Shown one piece after another: positions 36,063 through 44,997 of a stretch of 64,000 bases of DNA. The stretch is from the NCBI RefSeq assembly GCF_024347375.1, contig NZ_AP025471.1:744001-808000 (forward strand), in the 5' to 3' direction. The notes under the pieces are model-generated. The model was not told where the DNA came from, did no database searches, and was given only the letters and a program-made list of their open reading frames with translations. Every line of letters starts with the position of its first letter. Position 1 is the stretch's first letter. Both the position numbers and the translations under genes were made by a program. Origin of the DNA: Vibrio coralliirubri. GTDB taxonomy: Bacteria; Pseudomonadota; Gammaproteobacteria; Enterobacterales; Vibrionaceae.

Positions 36063-36109
36063 GAATAGTCTGTTTAATCAGCGCTATAATTGGGCTTCGC
36101 TGTATCTTT

Positions 36110-36126
36110 TGCACAATCAGTGCCAA
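36110..36126 (-). promoter_or_regulatory. Sigma-54 (RpoN) promoter reading toward hmp
   Basis: On the minus strand TTGGCACTGATTGTGCA has TGGCAC (-24) and GTGCA (-12), with exactly 10 bases between the invariant GG and GC. NorR is a sigma-54-dependent activator. The expected start is near 36096, giving a leader of about 210 bases. Confidence 0.7.
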
Positions 36127-36181
36127 CTTTATCAATCCCCGTCATTACTGGTTTTCTTCTCAAAACTCATCTTATAAAAAT

Positions 36182-36192
36182 GTCAAAAAGAC
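36182..36192. promoter_or_regulatory. NorR-type site 3 (upstream activating)
   Basis: GTCAAAAAGAC fits GT-N7-AC. It lies about 90 bases upstream of the predicted hmp transcription start, typical for an enhancer-binding protein. Confidence 0.55.
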
Positions 36193-36203
36193 CTTTTTTT
36201 TAA

Positions 36204-36214
36204 GTCAATAAGAC
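36204..36214. promoter_or_regulatory. NorR-type site 4 (upstream activating)
   Basis: GTCAATAAGAC fits GT-N7-AC, centred 22 bases (two helical turns) from site 3, so both lie on one DNA face. It is also about 45 bases before the norR start, so autoregulation is possible. Confidence 0.55.
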
Positions 36215-36252
36215 TCTATTATGTAGATAAACACACACAGTTAGAGTTTTTT

Positions 36253-37845
36253 ATGCAAGATATCTCCGCATCTACCCTCATGGAAATGACCATTGGCCTC
36301 GCAAGTGGTGTCAACGATCAAGATCGTTTCAATCGCCTGATCGATGCCATTCGCAAAACCATAACGTGTGATTGTGTCGCGCTTTTAAGTCTTCAAGGCG
36401 ACACGCTAGTACCTATCGCAATGCAAGGGCTCAGCCGAGATACATTCGGTCGTCGCTTTATCATTTCAGAACACCCACGGTTTGAAGAGATCTGCGCGTC
36501 TCGCTCTCCGGTTCGTTTCGATGCTGACAGCTCCTTACCCGATCCTTTCGATGGTTTGCTTATTGACCATGATGGCGATTTACCAATGCATGCTTGTATG
36601 GGCTTGCCTTTGCTATTTGGCGATAAGCTCTTAGGCATTCTGACTCTAGACAGCTTGAAACCTGATGTCTTCGCGAATATTCCGGCGCGTAACCTTGAAG
36701 TGCTGGCAGCGATTGCAGCCTCAACGATGCAGATGGCACTGACCTTCTCGCAACTTGAACATCAAGCAAAACAGTCAAAGCAATTACTCGAAGAGTTGAA
36801 CGTAGAAGCGTGGGAACGTGACGGCGGTGAATTGATTGGTAACAGTGACACCATGGTCGCGCTTAAGAACGACATCGCGGTTGTAGCTCCGTCTGAGTTT
36901 AATATCTTGATTCATGGTGACACCGGAGTTGGTAAAGAGCTTGTGGCTCGCACCCTGCACCACCAATCTCAACGTAAACGTAACCCACTCGTCTACGTAA
37001 ACTGTGCTGCAATTCCTGAAAACTTAGTAGAGAGTGAACTGTTTGGTCACGTTCGTGGCGCGTTCACTGGCGCAGACAAAAACCGCTTAGGTAAGTTTGC
37101 TTTAGCCGATGGTGGCACACTGTTCCTTGATGAGATTGGTGAATTGCCTTTAGCTGCGCAAAGTAAACTTCTACGTGCGCTACAAAACAACGAAATCCAA
37201 CCTGTTGGCCAAGACAACATTCAAACCATTGATGTTCGAGTATTGGCAGCGACAAACCGAGATCTAAAACAAGAAGTTGAAGACGGTCGATTCAGAGCCG
37301 ATTTGTACCACCGATTGAGTGTGTACCCTATCGCGGTGCCAGCACTGAAAGATCGTGGTGATGACATCAGCCTATTAGCGGGTTTCTTCTTAGAACAAGC
37401 GCGTCGTAAGCTTGGTATCAACCAAGTTAAGTTCCGCTCCGACGTTCTTTCTTTCCTAAACCGTTATGGTTGGCCGGGTAACGTGCGTGAACTTGAGCAC
37501 GTGATCAGTCGTTCAGCATTGAAAGCGTTAGCGCGCAGCACCAATAAAAACCTGGTGACAATTACCAAGGAAGATTGTGGTCCACTCGACCAAGACCAGC
37601 CTATTGCGACGACACAGGTGAAGAACACACCATTATCGACACCAACGATCGACCTTTCTGCAGGGCTACGTGGTGCAACGGACGATTTTCAACGCAGTAT
37701 CATTACTGAGGTGTTGGAAGATGCCAACTTTAACTGGGCACAAGCAGGACGAGTTCTGAAAACAGACCGAGCAAATCTGACTCGACTCTCTAAGCGTTTA
37801 GGGCTAAATGTGGCTAAGTCTCACACGATCGAACGGACAAAATAG
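36253..37845 (+). CDS. norR: Nitric-oxide-responsive sigma-54 activator NorR
   Basis: A 530-residue regulator. The N-terminal GAF domain (about 20-170) binds NO through non-heme iron in NorR. The AAA+ domain (about 190-420) has Walker [11 protein letters not shown], the sigma-54-contacting GAFTGA loop, Walker [14 protein letters not shown] and the WPGNVREL motif. A Fis-type HTH lies at the C-terminus ([25 protein letters not shown]). Divergent from hmp, whose upstream region carries matching sites. In V. cholerae NorR is known to control hmpA. Confidence 0.93.
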   Translation: MQDISASTLMEMTIGLASGVNDQDRFNRLIDAIRKTITCDCVALLSLQGDTLVPIAMQGLSRDTFGRRFIISEHPRFEEICASRSPVRFDADSSLPDPFDGLLIDHDGDLPMHACMGLPLLFGDKLLGILTLDSLKPDVFANIPARNLEVLAAIAASTMQMALTFSQLEHQAKQSKQLLEELNVEAWERDGGELIGNSDTMVALKNDIAVVAPSEFNILIHGDTGVGKELVARTLHHQSQRKRNPLVYVNCAAIPENLVESELFGHVRGAFTGADKNRLGKFALADGGTLFLDEIGELPLAAQSKLLRALQNNEIQPVGQDNIQTIDVRVLAATNRDLKQEVEDGRFRADLYHRLSVYPIAVPALKDRGDDISLLAGFFLEQARRKLGINQVKFRSDVLSFLNRYGWPGNVRELEHVISRSALKALARSTNKNLVTITKEDCGPLDQDQPIATTQVKNTPLSTPTIDLSAGLRGATDDFQRSIITEVLEDANFNWAQAGRVLKTDRANLTRLSKRLGLNVAKSHTIERTK

Positions 37846-37934
37846 ATATTAGCGGTTTGTTGCGAGCATCTGACAAAACTTGTGTATATAATGCTGCAAA
37901 TTGTAACGCTAATTTTAAATATGTAGAGAGAGTT

Positions 37935-38294
37935 ATGAAGTTTATCCGTTGGTTCTTAGGTCGTGTCATCTTGTTATTGAATTTTGTTTTCAGCCCACGT
38001 GGTGTGAAGCGTTCTCAAGAAGAACAAAGCAAAGTGAATGAGCAAGCAAAAACGCACACGTTATACCAATTCGAAGCGTGCCCATTTTGTGTGAAAGTGC
38101 GCCGCGCGATGAAACGTCAGTCGGTTCAATTTGAACTTCGTGATGCAAAAAACAACGAGCAACACCGTGCAGAGCTTGAAGCTGGCGGCGGTCGTGTGAA
38201 AGTGCCTTGTCTACGTATCGAAAAAGACGGCAAAACTGAGTGGATGTACGAATCTTCAGATATCGTAACTTACTTAGAAAAGCAGTTTGCATAA
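37935..38294 (+). CDS. Glutaredoxin-domain protein with N-terminal membrane anchor
   Basis: A 119-residue protein. A hydrophobic segment (about 4-22, WFLGRVILLLNFVF) is followed by a glutaredoxin/GST-N-like domain: LYQFEACPFCVKVRRAMKR with redox motif CPFC, VPCLRI (cis-Pro) and ESSDIVTYLEKQF. Probably a membrane-tethered thiol-disulfide reductant. The start at 37935 follows GTAGAGAGAGTT; an in-frame longer ORF from 37857 adds non-conserved sequence. It follows norR by about 90 bases, and a terminator follows at 38322. Confidence 0.83.
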   Translation: MKFIRWFLGRVILLLNFVFSPRGVKRSQEEQSKVNEQAKTHTLYQFEACPFCVKVRRAMKRQSVQFELRDAKNNEQHRAELEAGGGRVKVPCLRIEKDGKTEWMYESSDIVTYLEKQFA

Positions 38295-38321
38295 GCAATA
38301 AAGCTAAAAGTGCCAGATACA

Positions 38322-38351
38322 AAAAATCCCTCAAATGTGAGGGATTTTTTA
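38322..38351. terminator. Terminator after the glutaredoxin gene
   Basis: AAAAAATCCCTC - aaatgt - GAGGGATTTTTT, a strong bidirectional hairpin between convergent genes. Confidence 0.88.
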
Positions 38352-38403
38352 TGTCTGTTATGTGGCGTTAATCGCTTCAAATTGGGAGCGAAAGTTCAAA
38401 CGA

Positions 38404-39057
38404 CTACTTCGCTACAATCAGCATCAATTCAACACGGCGGTTACACGCCTTGCCTTGCGCAGAAGCGTTGGTACAAGCTGGAACATACTCACCGAAGCCA
38501 CGAGTATAAATAGAACGACTCGACACATAGTTACTCTCTAATCGAGCCTTCACTTCTTTTGCTCGCTGCTCTGAAAGCGGATCATTGATTCGATCTGTGC
38601 CCGTATTATCGGTGTGCCCTTCAATCACTACATCAATATCTTGGCGTTGAGCAAGGTAGCTGCCTAGCGTATCTAGCCATTGATTATAAGCGGGCTCAGG
38701 GAATGCTGAACCTGTTTTAAAGTTCACGTGCTGCTCAAGCTTTACCATCACATGGTTACCCGGCAACACTTCAAAATCGATACGGTTTTGTCTTAAAAAG
38801 ACTTCCAGTGGGTCGTTAGTCGAAACGCCACGTCCGTAGTTGGTCGTGATAGTTCTTTGTTGATGAGTGCTGCTCTGAATCGAGTACCCACGATTACTTG
38901 CTACATGAGTCGTTTGAACCACACCCCATTCAGGATGCATCAAGTCGTAATCGGTTTGTGGTGCAGTCTCTAGCATGTCACCGCCAAGTAAATCAGTGGG
39001 TGACGTGGCTTCACACCCAGCCAAAGCTATGCTTAACATTATCGCTAAATATCTCAT
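38404..39057 (-). CDS. OmpA-family lipoprotein
   Basis: A 217-residue protein. A lipoprotein signal, MRYLAIMLSIALAGC (C15 lipidated), and an N-terminal region of about 90 residues precede an OmpA-like peptidoglycan-binding domain (about 105-217) with VVIEGHTDNTGTDRINDPLSEQRAKEVK (key residues HTDN...LSxxRAxxV) and CNRRVEL. It should tether outer membrane and cell wall. The start at 39057 gives a proper lipoprotein signal; an in-frame start 15 bases upstream is less likely. Confidence 0.85.
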   Translation of the reverse strand: MRYLAIMLSIALAGCEATSPTDLLGGDMLETAPQTDYDLMHPEWGVVQTTHVASNRGYSIQSSTHQQRTITTNYGRGVSTNDPLEVFLRQNRIDFEVLPGNHVMVKLEQHVNFKTGSAFPEPAYNQWLDTLGSYLAQRQDIDVVIEGHTDNTGTDRINDPLSEQRAKEVKARLESNYVSSRSIYTRGFGEYVPACTNASAQGKACNRRVELMLIVAK

Positions 39058-39297
39058 TACTTCACCAACCACTCATGCAGATAAACCATTCACTAATGTC
39101 TATATCGGCACCGAGGGAAAAACTTTAGACGAAAAGAAAGCAGAACCCAAAAAAGTGCTGTTGATCACAGTTAACCGTCTATTAGCCTGTCTTCAGCCGC
39201 TAGTTCGAACTGTTTGCATTTATTTACCTTATAATTGTTTTCCAATTCGTACTAAATAGTTAGAATCTCACGACTTCTCAACGCTAGAGCAAACATT

Positions 39298-39924
39298 ATG
39301 TTTAAACCATTTACTAAATTCATCACAGCACTTGCTGCCGTACTCATTATCGCGGGTTGTAGTGAAACAGACGAGCCACAAAAAGGCGTTCAATACGAAG
39401 CGCTTCCAACTGCTCTAACAGAATTTAACTTGTCTCCGATCACTGAAATCTTCTCTCTTAACTGTGGTCACTGTCGTCAAATGGAAAGTGCAATTCCAGA
39501 GATTGAGTCTCTAACAGACCAAACTATTGGCAAGATGCACGTGACGTTCAACGAAAGCGCTCAAATCAGCGCAATGATCTACTACACAGCAGTGATGCAG
39601 CTTGATGCGACGCCTGACCACGCATTCATGGACGACCTATTTGGTGCCGTTCAAATGGGTGCAGATGCAACACCTGAGCAGCGCCAACAAGCACTAGAGA
39701 CAGCGTTTACTTCTCGTGGTTTGGTTAGTCCATACCAGCTGAACAAAGAACAGCAAGTCGCTCTTTTCGACTACGTTAAAAAAGCTGAAGAGATTTCAGT
39801 AAAAGGTCAGATCAACTCAGTACCAACCTTTATCATCAACGGTAAATACCAAGTACTAACAGCAGGTCACCAAGACGTTGCTGGCATTGCAAAAACGATC
39901 AACTACCTTTTGACTCAACCATAA
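39298..39924 (+). CDS. DsbA-family thiol:disulfide interchange lipoprotein
   Basis: A 208-residue protein. A lipoprotein-type signal ending LIIAGC (C21) leads to a thioredoxin-fold domain with active site C56-G-H-C59 (FSLNCGHCRQME), a DsbA-type helical insert and the cis-Pro loop VPTFIINGKYQVLTAG. Likely an oxidoreductase forming or shuffling disulfides in the periplasm, membrane-anchored, related to DsbA/ScsC. It lies 76 bases before an FKBP-type isomerase gene, suggesting a shared folding role. Confidence 0.83.
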   Translation: MFKPFTKFITALAAVLIIAGCSETDEPQKGVQYEALPTALTEFNLSPITEIFSLNCGHCRQMESAIPEIESLTDQTIGKMHVTFNESAQISAMIYYTAVMQLDATPDHAFMDDLFGAVQMGADATPEQRQQALETAFTSRGLVSPYQLNKEQQVALFDYVKKAEEISVKGQINSVPTFIINGKYQVLTAGHQDVAGIAKTINYLLTQP

Positions 39925-40000
39925 CCACGGCTTTAGTCAACTGATTAACACATTTTGTATTAACTACGAAATTCAGCACTCAATATAAATAGGTTTTACT

Positions 40001-40474
40001 ATGTCTAAATTTGTCATCCCGGTCATTGTCTTTCTTTTGGCGGGTTTCATGATTTACCGTACTTGGACGAATCATAAGTCTGGCGGAGAAAACTTCGAAC
40101 AAGGCCAACAATTTCTAATTGAAAACGGCACCAAAGAAGGCGTGATTACGACTGAAAGCGGTCTTCAATACCTTGTTCTTGAAGAAGGTACAGGCACAGA
40201 GCACCCAACTAAGAACAGCAAAGTAACGGTTCACTACCACGGTACGCTGATCGACGGCACTGTTTTCGACAGTTCTGTTGAGCGTGGCGAGCCAATCTCA
40301 TTCGCCCTTAAGCAAGTAATCAAAGGCTGGCAAGAAGGTTTGACTTACATGGTTGAAGGCCAAAAAGTTCGTCTATTCATTCCAAGCACTCTAGCTTACG
40401 GCAAAGGCGGTTCAGGCCCTATCCCACCATCATCGACTCTGATTTTTGATGTAGAACTCATCTCTATCCAATAA
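40001..40474 (+). CDS. FKBP-type peptidyl-prolyl cis-trans isomerase, membrane-anchored
   Basis: A 157-residue protein. One N-terminal helix (about 4-22, IPVIVFLLAGFMIY) is followed by a complete FKBP domain (about 50-157): GLQYLVLEEGTG, VTVHYHGTLIDGTVFDSS, VIKGWQEGL, IPSTLAYG and PPSSTLIFDVELISI. It accelerates prolyl isomerisation and probably faces the periplasm. A terminator follows. Confidence 0.88.
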   Translation: MSKFVIPVIVFLLAGFMIYRTWTNHKSGGENFEQGQQFLIENGTKEGVITTESGLQYLVLEEGTGTEHPTKNSKVTVHYHGTLIDGTVFDSSVERGEPISFALKQVIKGWQEGLTYMVEGQKVRLFIPSTLAYGKGGSGPIPPSSTLIFDVELISIQ

Positions 40475-40503
40475 TCGAATAGCTATAAATAAGCTTCTGA
40501 TTT

Positions 40504-40538
40504 AAGCCCCAATATGTACACCATGTTGGGGCTTTTTT
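40504..40538 (+). terminator. Terminator after the FKBP gene
   Basis: AAGCCCCAA-tATG - taca - CATgTTGGGGCTT stem followed by T residues, 30 bases after the stop. Confidence 0.85.
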
Positions 40539-40631
40539 ATATCTGAACATTTGAAGCCTCTTTAGATATTGAGCTATTTAGCGACTTAGCTACTTTAACA
40601 ACGACCAAATATACCCTCAAAAACCGATCAC

Positions 40632-40646
40632 TAGACGACTGGTCTA
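40632..40646. promoter_or_regulatory. TetR-family operator 1
   Basis: TAGAC-GACTG-GTCTA, an inverted repeat 21 bases before the TetR-type gene. An identical 15-mer occurs at 41351. It resembles the TAGAC...GTCTA half-sites described for NemR. Expected to mediate autorepression. Confidence 0.75.
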
Positions 40647-40667
40647 ATTTAACCTATAGTACCGCCC

Positions 40668-41258
40668 ATGAACGAAAAAACGAATGACACACGCCTGCAT
40701 GTTTTAGATGTTGGCTATCAACTAATAGTAAACAACGGCTTTAACGGCGTTGGCCTATCGCAATTGCTTAAAGAAGCGGACGTGCCGAAAGGGTCGTTTT
40801 ACCACTACTTTAAATCTAAAGAGCAATTTGGCGAGGCGTTGATTCAACACTATTTTGAAAACTACATCACTAAGATTGAAGCAATTTTAGTACACGGTGA
40901 AGGTAATCATTATCAGCGAATCTTGAGCTATTTCTCGCTATGGGCGAAGACCGAAAACGGTACCTGTAATGCTCATAAATGCTTGGTCGTTAAACTCAGC
41001 GCGGAAGTTTCTGATCTCTCTGATCCTATGCGCCAAGCGCTGTTAAAAGGTGCTGAGAAAGTGACGAATACCATCGAGCAGTGCATTGTCGGCGGTATCG
41101 AAGATAACTCTATAACGGTTGAAGACAGCCAAGAAGCCGCTCAGAACCTATACTCCATGTGGCTAGGTGCAAGCTTATTAAGCAAGCTTAGCCAGAGCTC
41201 CCATAGCTTACAGTCAGCTTTGAGCCTTACCGAACGCATTTTAAAAGGTGAAAGCTAA
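40668..41258 (+). CDS. TetR-family regulator, NemR-like electrophile sensor
   Basis: A 196-residue repressor. The N-terminal HTH (GFNGVGLSQLLKEADVPKGSFYHYFKSKEQFGEALI) resembles NemR closely, and C100 and C105 lie in GTCNAHKCLVVKLSAEV. In NemR the equivalent Cys (Cys106) senses electrophiles and reactive chlorine, so C105 is a likely sensor. Identical palindromes before this gene and before the next gene suggest it represses itself and the reductase/GST pair downstream. Confidence 0.85.
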   Translation: MNEKTNDTRLHVLDVGYQLIVNNGFNGVGLSQLLKEADVPKGSFYHYFKSKEQFGEALIQHYFENYITKIEAILVHGEGNHYQRILSYFSLWAKTENGTCNAHKCLVVKLSAEVSDLSDPMRQALLKGAEKVTNTIEQCIVGGIEDNSITVEDSQEAAQNLYSMWLGASLLSKLSQSSHSLQSALSLTERILKGES

Positions 41259-41350
41259 CAACGCGCAACGCGTTTTATTTGCTTTAACTCAAAACAAATC
41301 ACCCGCCCTCTTATCAGTTTGATGACGGCGGGATTTTTAGACAATAAGAC

Positions 41351-41365
41351 TAGACGACTGGTCTA
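41351..41365. promoter_or_regulatory. TetR-family operator 2
   Basis: TAGAC-GACTG-GTCTA, identical to the site at 40632, 36 bases before the oxidoreductase gene. It links this gene to the NemR-like repressor. Confidence 0.75.
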
Positions 41366-41401
41366 ATTCTAAATGTATAAAACATAAATTAAGGATATCC
41401 A

Positions 41402-42433
41402 ATGACTCAACAAGACAATCGCCGAATCGTATTGGCTTCTCGCCCAGTTGGCGCACCGACTCAAGACAACTTCCGTTTAGAGACAGTAGCCGCGCCAAGT
41501 ATCAAAGACGGCGAGATGTTACTTCGTTCAGTTTACCTTTCTCTAGACCCATACATGCGTGGTCGTATGAGCGATGCTAAATCTTACGCAGACCCTGTTG
41601 CGATTGATGAAGTGATGGTTGGCGCAACCGTATGTCAGGTTGAAGAATCAAACCACGCTGATTATGAAATTGGCGAATGGGTTCTGGCTTACACAGGTTG
41701 GCAAGATCTTGGTGTGTCTAACGGTGAAGGCCTAATCAAACTCGGCAAAGAACCAACGCATCCTTCTTACGCGCTTGGCATCATGGGTATGCCTGGTTTT
41801 ACTGCTTACATGGGCTTGCTTGATATCGGCCAACCTAAAGAAGGCGACACGCTAGTCGTTGCGGCAGCAACAGGTGCTGTAGGCGCAACCGTTGGACAAA
41901 TCGGCAAACTAAAAGGCTGTCGTGTTATTGGCGTTGCTGGCGGTCAAGAGAAGTGTCACTACGCAAAAGAGGTTCTTGGCTTTGATGAATGTATCGACCA
42001 CAAAGCTAACGACTTCGCGGAACAATTGGCTAAAGCGTGTGACAACGGCATCGACGTTTACTTTGAAAACGTTGGCGGCAAGGTATTCGATGCAGTAATG
42101 CCTTTGCTTAATACAGGTGCTCGTATTCCTGTGTGTGGCCTTATCTCTCAATACAATGCGACATCACTGCCTGAAGGCCCAGATCGGATGTCTAGCCTGA
42201 TGGGTATGCTGTTGGTTAAACGAATTAAGATGCAAGGTTTCATCATCTTTGATGACTACGCACACCGCTACAACGAGTTTGCTGTTCAAATGACAGAATG
42301 GCTATCCCAAGGCAAGATGCACTATCGTGAGCACCTGGTTGAAGGTCTAGAGAATGCGCCACAAGCATTCATGGGCCTATTGGAAGGTCAAAACTTCGGT
42401 AAGCTTGTTATCAAAACGAACGAAGCTAAATAA
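41402..42433 (+). CDS. NADPH-dependent oxidoreductase of the zinc-less MDR family (CurA/LTB4DH type)
   Basis: A 343-residue medium-chain reductase with an N-terminal substrate domain (RIVLASRPVGAPTQDNFRLE, SLDPYMRGRMSD) and a Rossmann domain (AATGAVGATVGQIGKLKG, GGQEKC). FENVGGKVFDAVMPLLN and GFIIFDDYAHRYNEF are typical of the curcumin/alkenal reductase group that reduces alpha,beta-unsaturated carbonyls. This fits control by a NemR-like electrophile sensor. It is co-directional with the GST gene, 35 bases apart. Confidence 0.88.
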   Translation: MTQQDNRRIVLASRPVGAPTQDNFRLETVAAPSIKDGEMLLRSVYLSLDPYMRGRMSDAKSYADPVAIDEVMVGATVCQVEESNHADYEIGEWVLAYTGWQDLGVSNGEGLIKLGKEPTHPSYALGIMGMPGFTAYMGLLDIGQPKEGDTLVVAAATGAVGATVGQIGKLKGCRVIGVAGGQEKCHYAKEVLGFDECIDHKANDFAEQLAKACDNGIDVYFENVGGKVFDAVMPLLNTGARIPVCGLISQYNATSLPEGPDRMSSLMGMLLVKRIKMQGFIIFDDYAHRYNEFAVQMTEWLSQGKMHYREHLVEGLENAPQAFMGLLEGQNFGKLVIKTNEAK

Positions 42434-42468
42434 ATTCAATAAACTGAACCCGTTAACTAGGTAGAATC

Positions 42469-43089
42469 ATGATTACTTTGCATCACCTGAATAAGTCGCG
42501 CTCAAAGCGCATCATCTGGCTATTGGAAGAGCTTGGGGTAGATTACCAAATCAAACCCTACCAACGAGACAGTGTCACTTTTCTTGCACCACCAGAACTC
42601 AAATCCATTCACCCATTGGGTAAATCTCCTGTCATTGAAGACGATGGCGTCGTGATCACTGAATCTGGTGCTATCACGGAATACCTAATCGACAAATACG
42701 GTCAGGGTAAGTTCGCACCTACACGCGGCACCGCAGACTACGTCGAATATTCGCAATGGCTTCACTTCGCTGAGAGCTCAGGTATTTTGCCAATGTTGCT
42801 TAAGATCTTTGTGATGAAAGACGGCTGTGAAACTAACTTCCTAGGCGGTTATGCAGACGATGAAAACCAAAAGATCTTAACTTACGTGAATAATGCACTT
42901 GAAGGTAAAACCTACTTGGTTGCAGACACACTAACAGGTGCAGATTTTATGATGTCGTTCATCGTAGAAATCGTTGGTAACTTTGGTGCAACTGCGCTTT
43001 ACCCTAACATCGCTAAATACGGTGAGCTTTTAAAGAACCACCCTGCTTACCAAAAAGCCGAGCAAGTAGAGCTAGAGCACTCGAACTAA
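42469..43089 (+). CDS. Glutathione S-transferase
   Basis: A 206-residue cytosolic GST. The N-terminal thioredoxin-like domain (MITLHHLNKSRSKRIIWLLEELGVDYQIKPYQR) has the glutathione-binding KSPVIEDDGVVITESGAI (cis-Pro and the E-S pair). The C-terminal helical domain runs from about 88. Immediately downstream of the alkenal-type reductase, likely in one operon for electrophile detoxification. Full length; no anomalies. Confidence 0.88.
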   Translation: MITLHHLNKSRSKRIIWLLEELGVDYQIKPYQRDSVTFLAPPELKSIHPLGKSPVIEDDGVVITESGAITEYLIDKYGQGKFAPTRGTADYVEYSQWLHFAESSGILPMLLKIFVMKDGCETNFLGGYADDENQKILTYVNNALEGKTYLVADTLTGADFMMSFIVEIVGNFGATALYPNIAKYGELLKNHPAYQKAEQVELEHSN

Positions 43090-43240
43090 TCAAGATTTGT
43101 TCCATTCAATGCTTCCATAGCATGAACATAACAATCTAAATGAAGCCAAAGCCGATTTATCTTCTGCTTTGGCTTCTCATTTGTCTTCATTTCGACAACA
43201 ATACCGAACTCTAACTGAACAGCCATAGAGTTTGATCTTA

Positions 43241-44917
43241 ATGCCAGCAAACCTCGCTCAATACACACCTCTGCACCTAGCAAACACGAATGTCGATTTA
43301 GCGCTACCGAATCGCTTTACGTTCCCGTATTACTATACGCCGCACCCTGTGTGTGAATTAGCTATGCTGCAGCTTCAGCAATCACTTATCGACTGTGGTG
43401 TGAATGAAAACTCGCAAGGTAACCTCTACGCTGTGCTTCTTGTTCAGAATCCAACCACCCAAGAGTTAGGCTACCTTTCTGCGTTTTCAGGCTTGCAGTT
43501 AGATCCGGCTTTGGTCTCTCAGTTAAACAACATTCACTTTGTTCCACCAGCCTTCGATTCAGAACAGTTTCAATCTCAGAACAGTGCGAACCTTGCTCGC
43601 CAGTTGCAACTCGCGGAAGACATTGAAAAGCTGCAACAGTCGCACAACCTGGACGCATTATTGGCCGAGCTTGAAGGGTTAAAAATCGAATCAGCACAAG
43701 CTATCGAAGCCTTTCAGTTAGCTATGGCCGCGAATAAAGCCCAACGTAACGAACTCAGAGAGCAAGCAAACCAAGAAAAAGCATTAGGGAATCTAGAGTC
43801 GGCGACGAATTTGCTCAAACAACTGGGTAATCAAAGTAGCCAAGAGAAACGTGACCTAAAAGCACTTCGTATTGAGTGGAAACAGAAGATCGCAGAGCGC
43901 CAATCACACGTTGATTTGATTGAAAGTGAACTGAAAAACCGTAAGCAAGATCACCAAGCAGTTTCACAGCAGTTGGAAACTCAACGTCTCTCTCACTATC
44001 GCTTTATCGATCAAGCCAAGCAATCTAAGAATTTACTCGAATTGCTCGATGGCAAAGACGCACTTGAAGGCTCCGGTGACTGCTGCCTACCTAAGCTGCT
44101 TAACTTCGCCTTTGAACACGAGTTCAAGCCGCTAGCTTTGTCTGAGTTTTGGTGGGGATTACCACCTACAGATATCGTTCGACAACACGCAAATCTTTAC
44201 CCGGTTTGTCAGAGCAAAAGCTTTGAGACCCTCGACCACCAGTTAAGTGGCATAGAGCTAGAAGATAACCCGCTTATCGTGAACCCTGCTGTAGGTAAGT
44301 CTTTTGATATTGTTTATGAAGACGACGAGATCGTGGTCGTCAATAAGCCTGAAGAGTTCTTGTCGGTTCCCGGTAAGTTCATCGAAGATTCAGTTTATAC
44401 CCGCATAAAAGCGCGTTACCCAGATGCGACTGGCCCTTTGATTATTCATAGATTGGATATGTCGACGTCAGGTTTGTTGATCTTGGCGCTCACAGCGGAA
44501 TCAAACAAGCACATTCAGAAGCAGTTCATTGATAGAACCGTAGAGAAGCGCTACACCGCTTTGTTAGATGGTGAGATAACGGGCGAATCTGGCGATATCA
44601 GCCTTCCTTTGCGCGGCGACATCACAGACAGACCAAGACAACTGGTTTGTCATCAACACGGCCGAAATGCAGAGACCCATTGGCAAGCGGTCAGCACTCA
44701 TAATGGCAAAACCAAGGTTCACCTGTACCCTAAAACAGGGCGAACCCACCAGCTGCGAGTACACTGCGCTCACCCATTAGGGCTTGGTATACCTATTCGT
44801 GGTGACGACTTATACGGGTACAAACGCGAGCGCTTACACCTACACGCTGGCTACCTAAAGTTGATTCACCCGACAACCGGTGAATGGATGGAGTTTGAAG
44901 TACCTTCTGAGTTCTAA
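43241..44917 (+). CDS. RluA-family pseudouridine synthase with long N-terminal extension
   Basis: A 558-residue protein. The C-terminal about 215 residues are a RluA-type catalytic domain (YEDDEIVVVNKPEEFLSVPG, the signature HRLDMSTSGLL with catalytic Asp, and KTGRTHQLRVHCAHPLGLGIPIRGDDLYG). The N-terminal about 340 residues include a long Gln/Glu/Lys-rich coiled coil (about 115-260), which ordinary RluA proteins lack. It isomerises uridine in rRNA or tRNA; the target is unknown. The ATG at 43241 is preferred over an in-frame TTG at 43232. Confidence 0.88.
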   Translation: MPANLAQYTPLHLANTNVDLALPNRFTFPYYYTPHPVCELAMLQLQQSLIDCGVNENSQGNLYAVLLVQNPTTQELGYLSAFSGLQLDPALVSQLNNIHFVPPAFDSEQFQSQNSANLARQLQLAEDIEKLQQSHNLDALLAELEGLKIESAQAIEAFQLAMAANKAQRNELREQANQEKALGNLESATNLLKQLGNQSSQEKRDLKALRIEWKQKIAERQSHVDLIESELKNRKQDHQAVSQQLETQRLSHYRFIDQAKQSKNLLELLDGKDALEGSGDCCLPKLLNFAFEHEFKPLALSEFWWGLPPTDIVRQHANLYPVCQSKSFETLDHQLSGIELEDNPLIVNPAVGKSFDIVYEDDEIVVVNKPEEFLSVPGKFIEDSVYTRIKARYPDATGPLIIHRLDMSTSGLLILALTAESNKHIQKQFIDRTVEKRYTALLDGEITGESGDISLPLRGDITDRPRQLVCHQHGRNAETHWQAVSTHNGKTKVHLYPKTGRTHQLRVHCAHPLGLGIPIRGDDLYGYKRERLHLHAGYLKLIHPTTGEWMEFEVPSEF

Positions 44918-44930
44918 GCCGTTTCCATTT

Positions 44931-44957
44931 AGTAGGGCTTCGTGCCCTACTCTTATT
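44931..44957. terminator. Terminator between the RluA-like and DoxX genes
   Basis: AGTAGGGC - ttcgt - GCCCTACT followed by a short T-rich stretch, between convergent genes. Confidence 0.65.
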
Positions 44958-44997
44958 TCCTTTGCCTCTCATAGCTATCACAACATGTCGAATAAAC

